Counted from the first letter of the stretch, positions 12,601-24,372 are shown. The stretch is 64,000 bases of DNA from Acestrorhynchus altus (GCA_034509495.1 CM067509.1:3441456-3505455); one strand, 5' to 3'. Translations and numbers: made by a program. The notes: generated by a model not told the origin, from the letters alone.

Positions 12601-15600
12601 CAACATTGAGCTCTTTTTCTGCTGTAGAATGAGTCACAACATTTAATGGGAAAAAAACAAGAATTTAGTCAGAAGGAAGGGGTTGCAATAGTACATCAAA
12701 TTCAGAGTGTGATACTCATCTCAAATACCAGCTAGCTACACACTTTTGGTTGACATGCAGAATTGGTTACAGTGGTTGAATATATGACTTCTTTCTTGGA
12801 AGATTTGGAAGAGTTATTAAATTATTTAAATATTTATGGGCCGTCAGCTTTCATTTTTATCGGGATGTTAAAAAGCCCTGGTCTTGGCATATTAAAAGAC
12901 ATTTGGAGCGTTCAGCATCACTGACTTACAGATCTAAGCTGGTGTTGGGCTATTTTGAACCTTGTGTTGATTTCAGAACAAATAAGTGACCAAACAATTT
13001 CTATCCACAGAATATTTATGTCATATTACAGATGTCATGTAATTTAGGTAAATACAGATTTAATTGTGCTAATGTTTGCTATTCTAATTGCTGCCTATTT
13101 TTTATGCTGCCTATTTTCTATAGTCATATTGGATTTAATTCCGTTATTTTATGTATTTGGCTTGTATTCATTTGCCATGTTGGTAGATATGTAGATATGT
13201 AGGTTACCTGTTCAGAAAAAAAAAAAAAACCAAAAAAAAAAAACTAGGCTGTGTCTTGCTTTTTATGTGTCTCTGTATATACATGAATATCAGGGGAGTG
13301 TAAAGTGAACAAAATATAAACATACAGTTATACATACACCAGACCCTTTTGGTAGCCATAGACAAAAGCCTGGGTGGGTATTTCATTACTCTTATTGTGT
13401 GTTTCTGTGTAAAGCCTAGAAATGCTGTGTTGTGCAGTTTCATACTTACCTGACATTAACAAGAAGTTCTGAAAAATCACGGGAAAATTTATTGTCCACC
13501 AGCCAGTGTGGAAAGGTAGGTTCTGCAAGATCATCTTCATCAGTTCCAACAAATACTGTACAGTTTAACTCATATCTTGAACCTACAGCAACATACACAA
13601 ACAGAAAAATCTATCTCCCAGAAACAATATCTCCCAGAAATGTGTTCAGTCTATATAAAAACGACATTTATAACTCTGTCATATGGTGAATTGAAGAATG
13701 TTTGGGTATGTGTGTCACAGTGGGCATGGAGACATTGCCTAAAGATGTGGGGAAAACCATCTGGAAAAATGTGGACTATCTCAAGTCCATCTCCAGAGAT
13801 CCTATTGTTCCTGTGTTCACTGTGTCCAACATTCTGCTTACTGTACTTATGCTGCTACTGGAACCTTAATTTCCCTGAAGGAACTCTCCCAAGGGATCAA
13901 TAAAGTTCTATTCTATTCTATTCTATTCTATTCTATTCTATTCTATTCTATTCTATTCTATTCTATTCTATTATTAAGACGTTTAATAAACTTCCAAACA
14001 CATTCAAGCTGACCTGCAGACACAAGCTATACAACAGTGTTGGCTCACACAATCCGTCACAATCCATGAAATGGGAATGGTTGGAAGCTCAGGAGGACAC
14101 CACTGCTGTTACAGAGACAGAACATAACCAGAGGATAAGTTCTGGATAACAAATATGAAATGCCACTAATTTCCTCCCGTCCTTTTCTGGGGTTCTGTGT
14201 GGAATTTATCCGACTGAACGTATTTCTCTTTTTGATGTTGTTCCAATGCAAACAGAAACAAATACACACATGAACACCAACGCATTTGTAACTGCAATAA
14301 TGTTCCAAAACAAAGTGCAGAATTTTCATTTTATTTTACTGTTTTTAACCCACTGTGTTTTGCACACACGGGAATTAATCCTCCACGTTTAACCCATCTT
14401 CACACAGTGATACACACTAGTGAATTCACACAGCAGGGGGCAGCGAGCACACATGTCCGGAGCAGTGGACATGTTACTGGTCAGCTTCACAGTGGTAGGC
14501 TACATAGTGTATGGATTACACTGAGTTTGTGGCAGCGGATACAGGTATACAACAAGAAGCATTGCTTACCCACTGTTACAATATGATTGTCCTGTCGAGG
14601 TTCAACCACTGTGGGCTTCTGTAAAATAACTGTTGATGCATAAATAAAACAACTGTGAGCGTCAGTGCAAAAAAAAAAAAGATAAGAAATAAAAGCAGAA
14701 GAGGCACAAGTACCTAAATGATGTTGACATACACTCCTCATATACATGAATATCAAGGGATTATATAAAATTATATAAACATACAGTAAAAAATGCCTTA
14801 AGTGTTTCATGAATCCTTAAATATTCCCCTCAAGTATCGAATGTCCCGTAAATAACCCCTTCAAAATGATTAGGTCTTGCATAAAACCCCTTAATCCTGA
14901 CTTCAAAGGGACAGAAAACCTACCCTTAACCCTCTGGAAAATGGAGAGGCATCTGAGAATCAAGCGTGAGTGGGCACTTTTTTTAATCATTAAAAATGGA
15001 TCTATCAAAGTTTGATCTGCAAAACACTCTTTCTTCAGAAGAGTCGTTGCACATAAAGGATACAAAGGTTACAAAACCATCTCTAAAGCATTTGGACTCC
15101 ATCAGTTCACAGTCGGACAGATTGTGTAGGCTCTGTAGACATGTAATAGTCTGTGAGGTCACCAAGAAACCCAAGGTAACTTCTCCTTTGGCCGATGTTC
15201 CTCATATTGGCTAATGTTAATGGTCATGAGACCACCAACAACAGTGAACAGCAATGGTGAGCATGGCAGGGTCGCATGGAAAAAGATGCTGCTCTCCAAA
15301 AAGAACACCGCTGCCCATGAGCAGTTTGCTAAAGATCAGGTGGACAAGCCAGAAGCCTACTGGATTTGTGGATGGATGAGATCAAAATGGAATGGCCCAG
15401 TCAAAGTCCTGACAGGCGACATTAAAGCTTCTCCCTTAGGGAAACAGCTGTAACAGCTGTTATGACCAGTGATGAAATAAATGAAGGTTGGTCTCTGATT
15501 GCAAAACAGTACTGTGCATATGATCTTCTCAAACCTGTCAGTGTGTATTTACCAGTGTGTACGTACAGATGAGTGGTCTGAGTGGCAGTATAAAAATGTC

Positions 15601-17708
15601 CTTCGTGGGTAAAATTCACTAAGCACGTGTAATCTGCTTGATCGCTCTTTTCAACACGTGAAAACTGGATGCAACAACCCGTCGTAAGAGGACTGCCATC
15701 CTAAGTAGAGAAAGAAAAGACATGATCACCTACATAACCATATGATCAAAGCTATATGTTCAAGCCATCAATATTTAAAGAAAACAATGCTTAAAAAGTT
15801 AACACTTAATTAATAATTAGGTAATATACACCAGCATCTGTTTAGATGGTGGTTTATCAAATGGAAATCTCTAACATATATTTGCAGGAACGATGTGTAC
15901 CTTTATCCAGGTCATTTGAGAACTGGGGTCTAATTGGAGTATTTTGCTTATGTGGCCAGAGTTACAGTTGAGGGAATAAGGAAAGCCACTGGATATGATG
16001 TCATCCTTGGTTGGAAGTATGTCATTGGTCACAGTAATGGAAAAGATGACCTTACAAGCGAGATCTTGACTATTGTTGTACCTGGCACATGAAGAAAAGA
16101 GGAAAGACATCCAATGGGAAACTGAACATACATGGCAGTAAAGTGCTGTTTGACTGAAACTACTATAATCATAGTTGACCGTTGTCAAAAACCCACACCT
16201 GCAGAAGTTATGAGGTTGAACATTGGCCACCACGCTCATGGTAAGCAGACATGTATTACTGAGACAAGCAAGGCATGAAGTTGTGCATTCCTCAAATTAC
16301 AGTTTCACATGTATACTGCGAATATGTCATAAAAGGCATGACCACCCCTAGTGGACAGTGCCATGGGTGGCAATGATTGTGATCAGAATTAACTGCATGA
16401 ACAGACAAAGGGGGAGTGTCACATGCATTTCCCACAGGTCCAGGGATCTTTATCATGCATGGAATATCGCAAAAGCCGTGGTGCATGAAAACGTGTTCCT
16501 TTCCCATAACGTTTGGGTTTTCAGTGTATATTTTGTGAGCGCCTTAATACTATTAATGCCAACTTCGATCCCGGGTGATGCCACAGCCATCTGTGGCTGG
16601 GAGTCCCAGAGAGTGTAACTGGCCTCATTCTCTTGGGGTGGGCAAGAAGTCCCTTCTATTTCCCATCACTCCCAGCAATGCTAGTCACTGTGGGCATCTG
16701 TTAGATGGTGTAAATGCGCATGAGGCAGTTGGAAAAGATGCAGTTAGGTAGCAAAAACACTATTCCTACTCATCCCAAAGGTACTGGATGGAACTCCATC
16801 ACCCCAGAGAACACAATTCCAATGCTCGGCAGTCCAGTGCTGACAGGATTTACTGCCGTATGCCTAACACTGGGCAGGGTGACCTTGCTCTTCAGTGTTA
16901 CAAGTGTTCACAACATAATATTTGTGGCTATTGCATTTTACTGTGAACAAGTTTCAGGTGTTAAGCATTTCTCTTACTTCAGAGTTTGGGAATTGGTTTT
17001 ACATCTGCAGGTTTTTGTACTGAAGGAGGATTGTTTTACATTATGCAGATATACAAAAGCAAATACAGTTTTCCATTCTAGGCCACCTTTAAGACCATTT
17101 CATACTCGGTCATCCTCTTGTGGAAATCATGTGTGTGAAGCATGAGACTAGGAACTGGGAATGGCTATGTAAGAGGTGTCTTCATACCAGTAAGCACAAG
17201 AGTAGTTTCCACTGTGTGAAGGCTGCGCAGGGAGGAACCACAGTGACTGATTTATGATCTTCATTCCTGCAGGAAGACTGTGCAGATCCAAGTTTTGTTT
17301 GTTTTCTGAAATCCATCTTACTTCTATATTCTTATCTTCATTGCCCGGAACACACTCGACTGGAAACACGTCACCTGCTCTAATCGCCAGAGCTTGGGTA
17401 TTCTGGCACCCTAGGGACCCTGGAGAAAAGAAAACAGTTCATATAGTTCATTGTACAATTTACACCTCTTTTCAGTATTAGAAATGTTATGGGTTCATTC
17501 ACCAAAAATCACAGAATTCATTTTCCCATCACATCCATAGAATTCAATCATATAATTCATATAATTACACTAATTTAACCGGCTGAGGAATTCTGATATG
17601 TCATTACATACAGATTGGACAGATTTTTAATTGTAGTACTTTTAAACAAAGAACCTGGAGATATATCACTATAAATGTAATGAATTGTATTCTAATTTTT
17701 TGAGATGC

Positions 17709-17754
<46 letters not shown>

Positions 17755-18574
17755 ACGTGCATGTGTATATATGAAACACAATGAGAGCAGATGTGTCGTG
17801 TCTCAATCTTTGTCAAATATATGATATAAAAACAAAGTGGGAGTTTTTTTTTTTACGTCTACATTTTGAAGGAAGAGTGGGTTGTTTTCTTTCTGAAAAT
17901 AAATAAATAAACAAAACGTGTAATTAGAAAACGTAATTATAATATTTTACCACAACCGGCTGGTATAGATTATTTCAATACTTATCTGACCTCTGCACTG
18001 GATGACATATTTAGTACTGATCTTTAACCCTAACCTGCAGTGCTTTTTTGAATTAGAAAAAAGTGGGATTAAACAAAGAAAGAAATAAAAATAAATCATA
18101 AAACAATATATAATAAAAATATATACTTGCAGACAATCAGTTATGACACTAGTTTTTCTCTTTAAAAGCACATTTCAAGGAAACAATTTGTATTCCTTGA
18201 AAATCATGGCTATAATATATCAACAGAACAAGTGTTAAACAAAGACCAGTAATGACCCTTTATGGTCTGAAGTGGTAAAGTCCAGAATAACTGACACATT
18301 TGTGGCCTGGCCTCGATAGATGTAGGCCATCAGGACTGCCCTTTGCAACCATGTGTGTTTTTATATGCTGGCCAATGAGCATCCCCCAGCCCGTGGGTTG
18401 TGACCCAATTGTGGAAAAGCTATATCAATGGTTGAACTCAACATTGACCTCATTTTCACTTTCACAGAAGTTAGTCAGAAGTTGCAGTAAGTCCTCTGAA
18501 GCTTGGGGACACCTTACATGACCCCGAACCATACCTAAGAAAATGATTCAAATCAAATGGGGATTAAGAGCAGA

Positions 18575-18626
<52 letters not shown>

Positions 18627-21600
18627 CTAATCTAATATTTCAGAGCTTTCCCTGCATTAACAAGCCTTCAGAGTTATAAGGGATGAACATCAGGGGTGCC
18701 TCCAGGACCTGGGTTACTCAGCAACTCCATGCTGAGGGGTTTGGAATGGAACTCAGTAAACATTGTCCAATACGAAAATGATTCTTATTTCTTGTTCCAG
18801 GTAAACTTTATCTTCCTGCTCAATAGCATTACAATCCCACATTTCCTTCTTCCAAGTTGTGATCATTAGATATTGGCAAACCCTAGTGGAGAGCACTCTA
18901 AAACATGTGACTGTGAATATAATAATGGATGATTTACACCATTTGTGTACTCATCCAACCATTTAGATTCCCTTCGTGCAAAGTGAATGTGTTAAAAAAT
19001 GAAATTGATCAGAAGAATTCTAATCGTATGTGACCTTTTTCCTCTTCTCGACTAAGGACCCGAGTGGCACAGCCATGCTAGAAATATGAGGCCCCTCATT
19101 GTAGGTATCATTCATTCATGCCTATATTGTTCTCTTGGTGAATGCCACCTGAGCCCCCACAACCTTCTGAAGAATATGGTCAGCGATGACTAATCTGATT
19201 ACTTTCTCCGCACCTCTGTACAGATGTGCCTGTGGTTTTACACCCCTGACTATTTGTCTAGTAATGAGGGGTTTCTGCACTGTAGCTGTACTGTAACATC
19301 CCTTTCTAGTCGTGGACTGACATTGTTAGGCACTTGAGATGTACACCAATCCGCCAGAACATTAACACCACCTGATTAATATTGAGTAGGTCTTCCCTTT
19401 TGGCCCCACAACAGATCTGATCATTTATGCCTTGGACTCCAAAAAAACCTCCAAATACATCCTGTGGCACCAGGCCATTAGAGGGGTTAACAAGTTGTGA
19501 AGTGGGGCCTCCATGGATCACCTGGTCAAATGATGAATTAGTTGAGTCTGTCACCTACGTTTGGTAGGTACTGACCACTGCACACCAGAAACACCTCACA
19601 AGACCTGCCTGATGTTTGAAGATGTCTTAATCCTGTCGTCTGACTCTTCTGTTTATTTTTCTTACATATGACACTAATGCACAAGCTGGTAGTATGGCTG
19701 TCCTGTTTAGGTCCTGTATGATGTCTTGACATTATAAGCTAGCTTCACAGTGGACTTCAGACACCTTGGATTCTGTTCCTCTTTACTCTTTCTCCAGCTT
19801 GAATTGAGATTTAAGGACTCTTCGTCCAAAAAAAGAGGACCGTGGAGCTCTGATCAACAGTTCTTTTTCTTCTTACTCCAGGTAAGATGGTTCTGATTCC
19901 ATCTCTGCTTCAGGAGGGGCTTGATATTAGGAATACAGCAGTGGGACCTTTCTGTGAAGTGCTCCCAAGTTCATGAATCGAATTTTTTCAACAATCCTCT
20001 CAAGGCTGTCGTGATCCCTGTCACTTGTGTATCCTTTCCCACCACATTTCCCCCTTCCAGTCAACTTCCAACTTTCCATTCACATGCTTTGAACAGCAAT
20101 GACCATCTGAGGGAGTCTTCTGCTGTTAAGTGATTGGGGTTGTGTGTGCTGAACTAGTTATACTGTTAAACTCCTTCTGTAAATATTTTGAGATTAATAC
20201 CTGATTTGTTGTTGTCACAACAAGTTCATTTCTTGTATTTCATCATTTAGTTGTAGAAACGGGGTCAGAACTGGTCAAATGTAATATATAACATTTTATT
20301 GAAGTGTTTGAGTAGTTCAATGGGTATGAAAAGACCAGTGGACACAAAAACACACTTTTAAAATGAGCTGGTTTCCTCTCAACCACTAACAGAACACACT
20401 GGCATTTTGTAAACTAGGACACTTTCACACATTTACAAACATTCCAGTGACGCGTCCAGAATTTTCAGTATGTGTCACTTAGAGATTTCAGTGAGTTAAA
20501 GTGGAGGACAAAGTGCTGTAAGGAACTTTCCACAGCTTTTAAAGGGTCTGTGACTCATGAGTCACCATGGGTTCTTATAGATGAATGTGTAATAAATATA
20601 AAAAAGAAGACATTTTACTTTTTTTGTATTAAGTTATGAAAGTTTTGACAATAATCAATTGTTGAGATGCATTAATAATGTAGTACAAAGATGCCTTTCT
20701 CATGCATGGTTACTTCTAGTCTTAGACAGTCCAGTTTGAGTTTGAGGGAGCAAATGTTGGACCCAGAAAAGATATCTGACAGCAGAATGTACACAAAGAA
20801 AAGGTCACAACACAGCAAAGCTGGCTGCTTTTCCATTACAAAAGATAAAATCTAACAATAAATGAATGGACAGAAACTCCCGCAGACATTCAGACATTTC
20901 ACATTCTAAACTGACGGTTAGGTTTAGGACTAGGCTTACGTTAATGGTTAGGTTGAATTTATCTTCAGTTTGTGTGACGATAACTTTTGGTTAACATCGT
21001 CTTCACATTATGTTTACAATTCACCATGCCGTGCAACATTCCTGCACTCAAAGGGAGTCAGATTCTGGCAGTGAGGCAGAATTCGGCACAACACCATGAA
21101 AGTCAAAAATCACTGCATTGACAACATGCTGGCATCAGATGCACACCCCTCTACGAACCAATCAGTGTCAAGTATAGGGAGACACAGGCCGCATAGGTGA
21201 TGACAACAGGATGTAGTAGTTCTTTAGTGCGTTCACTAAACTGCAGCGTGAAACCAAAACCAACTGTACTGAAATATAACAATATAACAACAACATAAAC
21301 TCACAAACATGGTGTGAAAGTGCCCTTTACAAACTTAATGGAATAAATGAATGAATGAATGAATGAATGAATGAACGAAGTTACACATATATATATATAT
21401 ATATATATATAAATATATATATAGTGCCTTTCTAAATACCCAAGGATGCTTTTACAATCAGCACTCTTCAGAATCCCACTCATCACTCAACTCAATCAAT
21501 CGCACTCAGTGCAACTGTCCACCTGGCAGACTGAATCGAGCACTGGGGAATACAGCCAGGAAGGGGTGGGCATACACACCTACACGCACTCATATACAAT

Positions 21601-24275
21601 TCATTCACACACACCAGGGCAATTTAGGGTATTCCCTGGAGAAAACCACACAGACATGTGGAGAACATGGAATTTCCACCCTGATAGGGCCTTGAACCCC
21701 AGTGCTGGGAGGAGAATGTGTGAACCACCATGTCACCATGTGCCAAAATTTGATAATTGAAATACTGTTAATACTGTTGGTGCAAGACAAAATGAGCCCT
21801 TTAAAATAGTTCTATGCATTGCAACATTTTAAGAAGTGGAAATTTAATCTCTAAATTCTAATTTCGTGCCTTTTTTCCCTTTTACATTTTTTTTCATATG
21901 AATACATTTTATTTTGGGTAAAGCTAAGATGGCAACTGGTTTTAGCAAGAAAGAAAATGATGATTCATGTTGGTTTTGTGGGATTATGAGGGTGCTTTTT
22001 AAAACATCAGTGGTGGCATTGTAACCTTTACTGACATTTTAAAACGAAGAAATCAGATTTAGATTAATGTAACACGATTTTATTATTGGTAAAATCATTT
22101 GAACCACAGGATCATTGCATATGTAATTCAAGTTACTGCTAGTGGTGTTCATTTAAACACCCGAGGATGATCCACAACCCAAGATTATGGCAGGAAATGT
22201 CTATTTGGAAGAATGGTGGTCCATACCTCTACTGCACTTCCAAACATTGATATAGATATTTTTCTTGGTGCCTGTCTGCAGCTTATTTTGACTGGACTGA
22301 TTTCTATGATGAAAAAAAAAACTGACCAGCTTAGATCTTGACCAGCATAGGGTATGTTTTCGTTTGAGTTTGATGGTTTAGCTGGTCTATGAGCAGGATC
22401 AACCTGATCAAGCTACACAACCAGTATGACCAAGCCTGATCATGCTTGCTGCCCTGCATGACCAGCATATCCCAGCTGCTTGACCAGCATGATCAAAACC
22501 GTGCTGTGCTGGTCAAGAGGTGGTTAAAATGGTTCAGAGTTTGACCATTAGAGGCAATATCTGGGCTGGTGCCAATTGTTTATCCATCAATCATTGTGTT
22601 TATGCTCTCACACAGACCCTGTATAGTAGGGATGTAATAGTACACGTACACACCATGTTTCAGGCCTCGGTATGGTTTTGGTACAATGAGGTGAAGAAGC
22701 AATGAAAAGAGATTCTTTTTAGTAGTTTTTTTTTATTTATAGTCATTATAGACACCAATCAGCATGGGATAACTAGCAGAAAAGGTGGGGGTTCACAAAC
22801 TTGTTATGAACACAGCACAAAATATTGGATTGTGTTTAAACACCACATACCGTATGTGTCCACCGCCTTCCAAAGAATTAAAGCTGCGTCTGTGGCTGAT
22901 TCAGCCAAATTACAACAAAAACATTAATGTCTACTCTTCCCATTTTGTGGGGGAACCAGCATCTGTTGCTAGTTTCAGAACTGGTATACACACATATACT
23001 ATAAACGGGATGGTTCATAGCCCAATTTTAGAACTGTTTACAGGTATACACACATATACTGTAAACAGGATAGTTCATAGCCTAGTTTTAGAACTGTTTA
23101 CAGGTATACACACATATACTGTAAACGGGATGGTTCATTGCCTAATTTTAGAATTGTTTACAGGTATACACACATATACTGTAAACGGGATAGTTCATAG
23201 CCTAGTTTTAGAATTGTTTACAGGTATACACACATATACTGTAAACGGGATGGTTCATTGCCTAGTTTTAGAATTGTTTACAGGTATACACACATATACT
23301 GTAAACGGGGTGGTTCATTGCCTAGTTTTAGAATTGTTTACAGGTATACACACATATACTGTAAACGGGATAGTTCATAGCCTAGTTTCAGAACTATGTT
23401 ACCACAAAGATGGTGCTGCAGTGATGTCACACACACTAAACACATGCGACTGACAAAGACAGATAAGATATGATAAGATAAGATAAATGAATTAATAGAA
23501 TGTTAATAATAAGAAGAATATTAATAAGAATAAAATATATAAATGTATATAATAACATAATATAGAAAAATATAATGGTTATAATGGTTACTGCTCCTTC
23601 CCATCCAATGTCTGACTGGGTGTCCTGTGGGGGGGTTGGGGTCCCGTTTCATCCCCCTTCAAGGTTTGTTAAAAAAATATTCAGGACTATAGCCATGGAA
23701 GTAGAACCTTTTTGGATTTAGAACCTTTTTGGAAGTAGAACCTTTTTGGATGCAGAACCTTTTTGGATGCAGAACCTTTTTGGGCGTAGAACCTTTTTGA
23801 AAAGGGATCAATATAGCACTATAAAGGGCTGTAAGATTGTTATGATGTAGCTGGTAACAATAGTAGAACCCTTTTTATCAGCTCGTTCCCCATGAATCTA
23901 AAGAACCCTTTCTTGATGTAAAGAATCCTCTATTCATGCAAAGGGTTCTCTCTGTGTTCTCTGTGTTCTATATTTAGAGCAGAATCCTTGAAGAATCCTA
24001 ATTTGTAAGTGTCTAATCTTTTTAATGTAATTCAGACAAAAGATATAAATAAACACTGTGGTTAGGTTGTGTCATCAATACAATCCAGTGGTGTGACAGC
24101 TGTTCATGTATAGGATACAGCACATAACAGCTCATAGTCTCCCTTTGACACTTTGGTTCTCACTTCCACCACTTCATTCTATGAGGTTTAGTAAGTACTG
24201 AAACTAAATCTTACCTTTGATTTGTGAGGAAAGGATGAGAATCAGTGTCCACTGGAAGGACAGGGTGAGAATCAT
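9203..24275 (-). CDS. Gene A: IL1R1-like TIR receptor, 10 coding exons
   Basis: Membrane receptor of the IL-1R family, probably IL1R1-like. It would bind an IL-1-type cytokine outside the cell, pair with an accessory chain, and recruit MyD88 through its TIR domain. Joining ten minus-strand exons (24215-24275, 17188-17419, 15901-16081, 15553-15700, 14570-14629, 13450-13582, 11693-11835, 11164-11307, 10786-10932, 9203-9657) gives 1704 nt with consistent phases: 567 residues plus stop. Signal peptide is about residues 1-20, Ig1 21-98, Ig2 98-207, linker 208-227, Ig3 228-319, transmembrane about 325-347, TIR 368-567. TIR boxes are visible: YDAYVSY, GYKLFIRGRDELPG, RRLIIIL and FWKQL. The length is close to mammalian IL1R1. 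An insert of roughly 30 residues sits inside the TIR domain. Gene B, 7 kb upstream, has the same exon plan. IL1RL1 or IL1RL2 orthology cannot be excluded without a tree. Confidence 0.88.
9658..10785 (-). other. Gene A intron 9
   Basis: Intron between the two TIR exons. It holds a short poly-A tract near 10250 and, at about 10580-10725, a fragment of an interspersed repeat whose 'gcctgatgtttgaagatg' block recurs at 19603-19625. Nothing else recognised. Confidence 0.5.
10786..10932 (-). CDS. Gene A exon 9: TIR boxes 1 and 2
   Basis: 147 nt, acceptor ttttatag and donor CAG|GTACAT, phase 1 at both ends. It encodes DGKLYDAYVSY (box 1) and GYKLFIRGRDELPG (box 2/BB loop) with the intact Arg-Asp and Pro-Gly. 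DGK-YDAY followed by a LPEVLE helix is a hallmark of the IL-1R branch of TIR domains. Confidence 0.93.
11164..11307 (-). CDS. Gene A exon 8: transmembrane helix
   Basis: 144 nt, acceptor tcttccctaacag and donor AGTG|GTGAGT. It encodes about 22 hydrophobic residues (IVALLVAFLVVLLSLLVLCL), then the juxtamembrane FKVDLVLAYR characteristic of IL-1R proteins. The phase joins it to the DGK of the TIR exon. Confidence 0.92.
11693..11835 (-). CDS. Gene A exon 7: Ig3, second half
   Basis: 143 nt, acceptor ttcctattttag and donor CCAG|GTAAGT. It encodes the C-terminal strands of Ig3, with IPFVCLVQNSNG containing the second Ig cysteine, as in IL1R1 Ig3. The split codon AG|C joins it to exon 6. Confidence 0.9.
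11836..13449 (-). other. Gene A intron 6
   Basis: 1.6-kb AT-rich intron with two poly-A tracts near 13217-13243. I recognise no exon or transposon coding piece in it. Confidence 0.5.
13450..13582 (-). CDS. Gene A exon 6: Ig3, first half
   Basis: 133 nt, acceptor gttgctgtag and donor GTCAG|GTAAGT. It encodes SRYELNCTVFVG (first Ig3 cysteine) and FPHWLVDNKF (the core tryptophan). The phase is 1 in, 2 out, the same as the equivalent exon of gene B. Confidence 0.9.
13700..13971 (+). mobile_element. LINE 3' end with (TTCTA)n tail
   Basis: The segment ends AAGGGATCAATAAAGTTCTA followed by about 13 TTCTA units. A GGGATCAATAAAG block followed by short tandem repeats is the usual 3' end of many fish LINEs. 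I do not assign the clade. It lies in intron 5 of gene A in antisense orientation; upstream bases have no intact ORF. Confidence 0.6.
14570..14629 (-). CDS. Gene A exon 5: Ig2-Ig3 linker
   Basis: 60 nt encoding ILQKPTVVEPRQDNHIVTV, donor AGTGG|GTAAGC. The upstream acceptor (caacag, ending at 14630) is preferred. It keeps phase with the strong donor of exon 4, and the resulting ILQKPTVVEP aligns with VLWKPHMIEP in gene B. A nearer acceptor ending at 14619 would need the weaker donor TAC|GTACAC in exon 4. Confidence 0.75.
14990..15445 (+). mobile_element. Tc1-like transposase fossil
   Basis: The plus strand has a helix-turn-helix-like block (KGYKTISKAFGLHQFTVGQI at about 15057-15120, in one frame) and further on AKDQVDKPEAYW (about 15333-15362), which resembles the part of Tc1 transposases just before the second catalytic Asp. 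Frames change repeatedly, so it is dead. It sits antisense in intron 4 of gene A. Confidence 0.7.
15553..15700 (-). CDS. Gene A exon 4: Ig2, second half
   Basis: 148 nt, acceptor tctacttag and donor ACTG|GTAAAT. It encodes SDQADYTCLVNF, the canonical D-x-G/A-x-Y-x-C motif with the second Ig2 cysteine. It follows WIK at the end of exon 3 (phase 0). Confidence 0.9.
15901..16081 (-). CDS. Gene A exon 3: Ig1-Ig2 junction and Ig2 first half
   Basis: 181 nt, acceptor atgtgccag and donor AAAG|GTACAC. It encodes YNNSQDLACKV (the extra cysteine typical of IL-1R Ig1/Ig2), GFPYSLNCNSG (first Ig2 cysteine) and MTWIK (core tryptophan). Confidence 0.9.
16555..16860. repeat. SINE-like block plus MITE fragment
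   Basis: At 16570-16700 there is GCCATCTGTGGCTGGGAGTC and related sequence resembling a teleost SINE. At about 16765-16850 a piece of the MITE-like family of 1385-1885 follows ('ggatggaactccatcaccccagagaacac'). It lies in intron 2 of gene A. Confidence 0.5.
17188..17419 (-). CDS. Gene A exon 2: Ig1
   Basis: 232 nt, acceptor cttttctccag and donor TACTG|GTATGA, phase 1 in and 2 out. It encodes SLGCQNTQ, DVFPVECVPG (first Ig cysteine), EVRWISE (core tryptophan), QSLWFLPAQ (a hallmark of IL-1R Ig1) and SGNYSCAYW. Reading on past the donor reaches a stop 11 codons later, so splicing at 17188 is needed; the split TG|G codon joins cleanly to exon 3. Confidence 0.88.
17600..17753. repeat. MITE end followed by (GT)n
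   Basis: TTTTTTGAGATGCACTAG at 17697-17714 is the inverted end of the GTGCATCTCAAAAAATT family. It abuts about 19 GT units ending at about 17752. Confidence 0.6.
17754..19320. other. Gene A intron 1, left part
   Basis: No exon recognised. It contains an (AT)n microsatellite at about 18576-18620. The stretch 18300-18560 is less AT-rich and has a 73-residue plus-strand ORF that I do not recognise; I take it as non-coding. Confidence 0.4.
19330..19630 (+). mobile_element. Interspersed DNA-transposon-like repeat
   Basis: It contains CGCCAGAACATTAACACCAC and 'gtggggcctccatgg', blocks of a repeat family frequent in teleosts. An inverted copy is seen at 61735-61900. Confidence 0.55.
19640..21300. 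other. Gene A intron 1, middle part
   Basis: No recognised exon, transposase or RNA gene. Short plus-strand ORFs here have no visible motif. Confidence 0.35.
21337..21422. repeat. (GAAT)n and (AT)n microsatellites
   Basis: Several GAAT/ATGA tetranucleotides at 21337-21377 are followed by (AT)n to 21422. Confidence 0.9.
21425..21740. repeat. SINE-like interspersed repeat
   Basis: It begins TAGTGCCTTTCTAAATACCC and contains GGAGAACATGGAATTTCCAC. A relative lies at 30690-30790 ('gggagaacatggaaactccaccc'). It is non-coding. Confidence 0.5.
22320..22515. repeat. GACCAGC-rich interspersed repeat
   Basis: Multiple copies of TGACCAGCAT/GACCAGCTTA and the inverse GCTGGTC make this segment internally repetitive and partly palindromic. 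Confidence 0.6.
22983..23397. repeat. 60-bp minisatellite, 7 copies
   Basis: Seven tandem 60-bp units, each starting GGTATACACACATATACT and differing at only a few positions. As 60 is a multiple of three, a 222-residue plus-strand ORF runs through the array with a 20-residue period (GIHTYTVNG...ELFT). I read it as a by-product of the period. Confidence 0.95.
23695..23800. repeat. AGAACCTTTTTGG tandem array
   Basis: Five to six units of about 18 bp containing AGAACCTTTTTGGA. Related AGAACC/GGTTCT motifs continue to 23990 and also occur near 2940-3060. Confidence 0.85.
24215..24275 (-). CDS. Gene A exon 1: start codon and signal peptide
   Basis: ATG at 24275 opens MILTLSFQWTLILILSSQIK, a plain signal peptide. 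It ends at donor AAAG|GTAAGA in phase 1 and joins to G-SLGC of exon 2. No acceptor lies just upstream of the ATG, and a TATA-like box lies about 100 bp upstream, so this exon is probably also the transcription start exon. Confidence 0.88.
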
Positions 24276-24372
24276 GTTCGCCGAGCTTCAGCAGACAGAG
24301 ATCAGATGTTTTCACTCTCTGTCTGTCTGTTCCTTCAGCTACTCCGGGATTCTTCAGAGCTCCACGGCTGGA

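Noticed and set aside
17148..17187. Reading the gene A Ig1 exon through to the stop at 17148, giving a soluble Ig1-only product
   Set aside because: The donor TACTG|GTATGA at 17188 joins in phase to exon 3 and restores the IL-1R pattern; the read-through is more likely intron.
22785..23453. Longest open frame in the window (222 residues, plus strand) as a gene
   Set aside because: It is produced by a 60-bp tandem array; no splice sites, promoter or family motif support it. Kept only as a finding.
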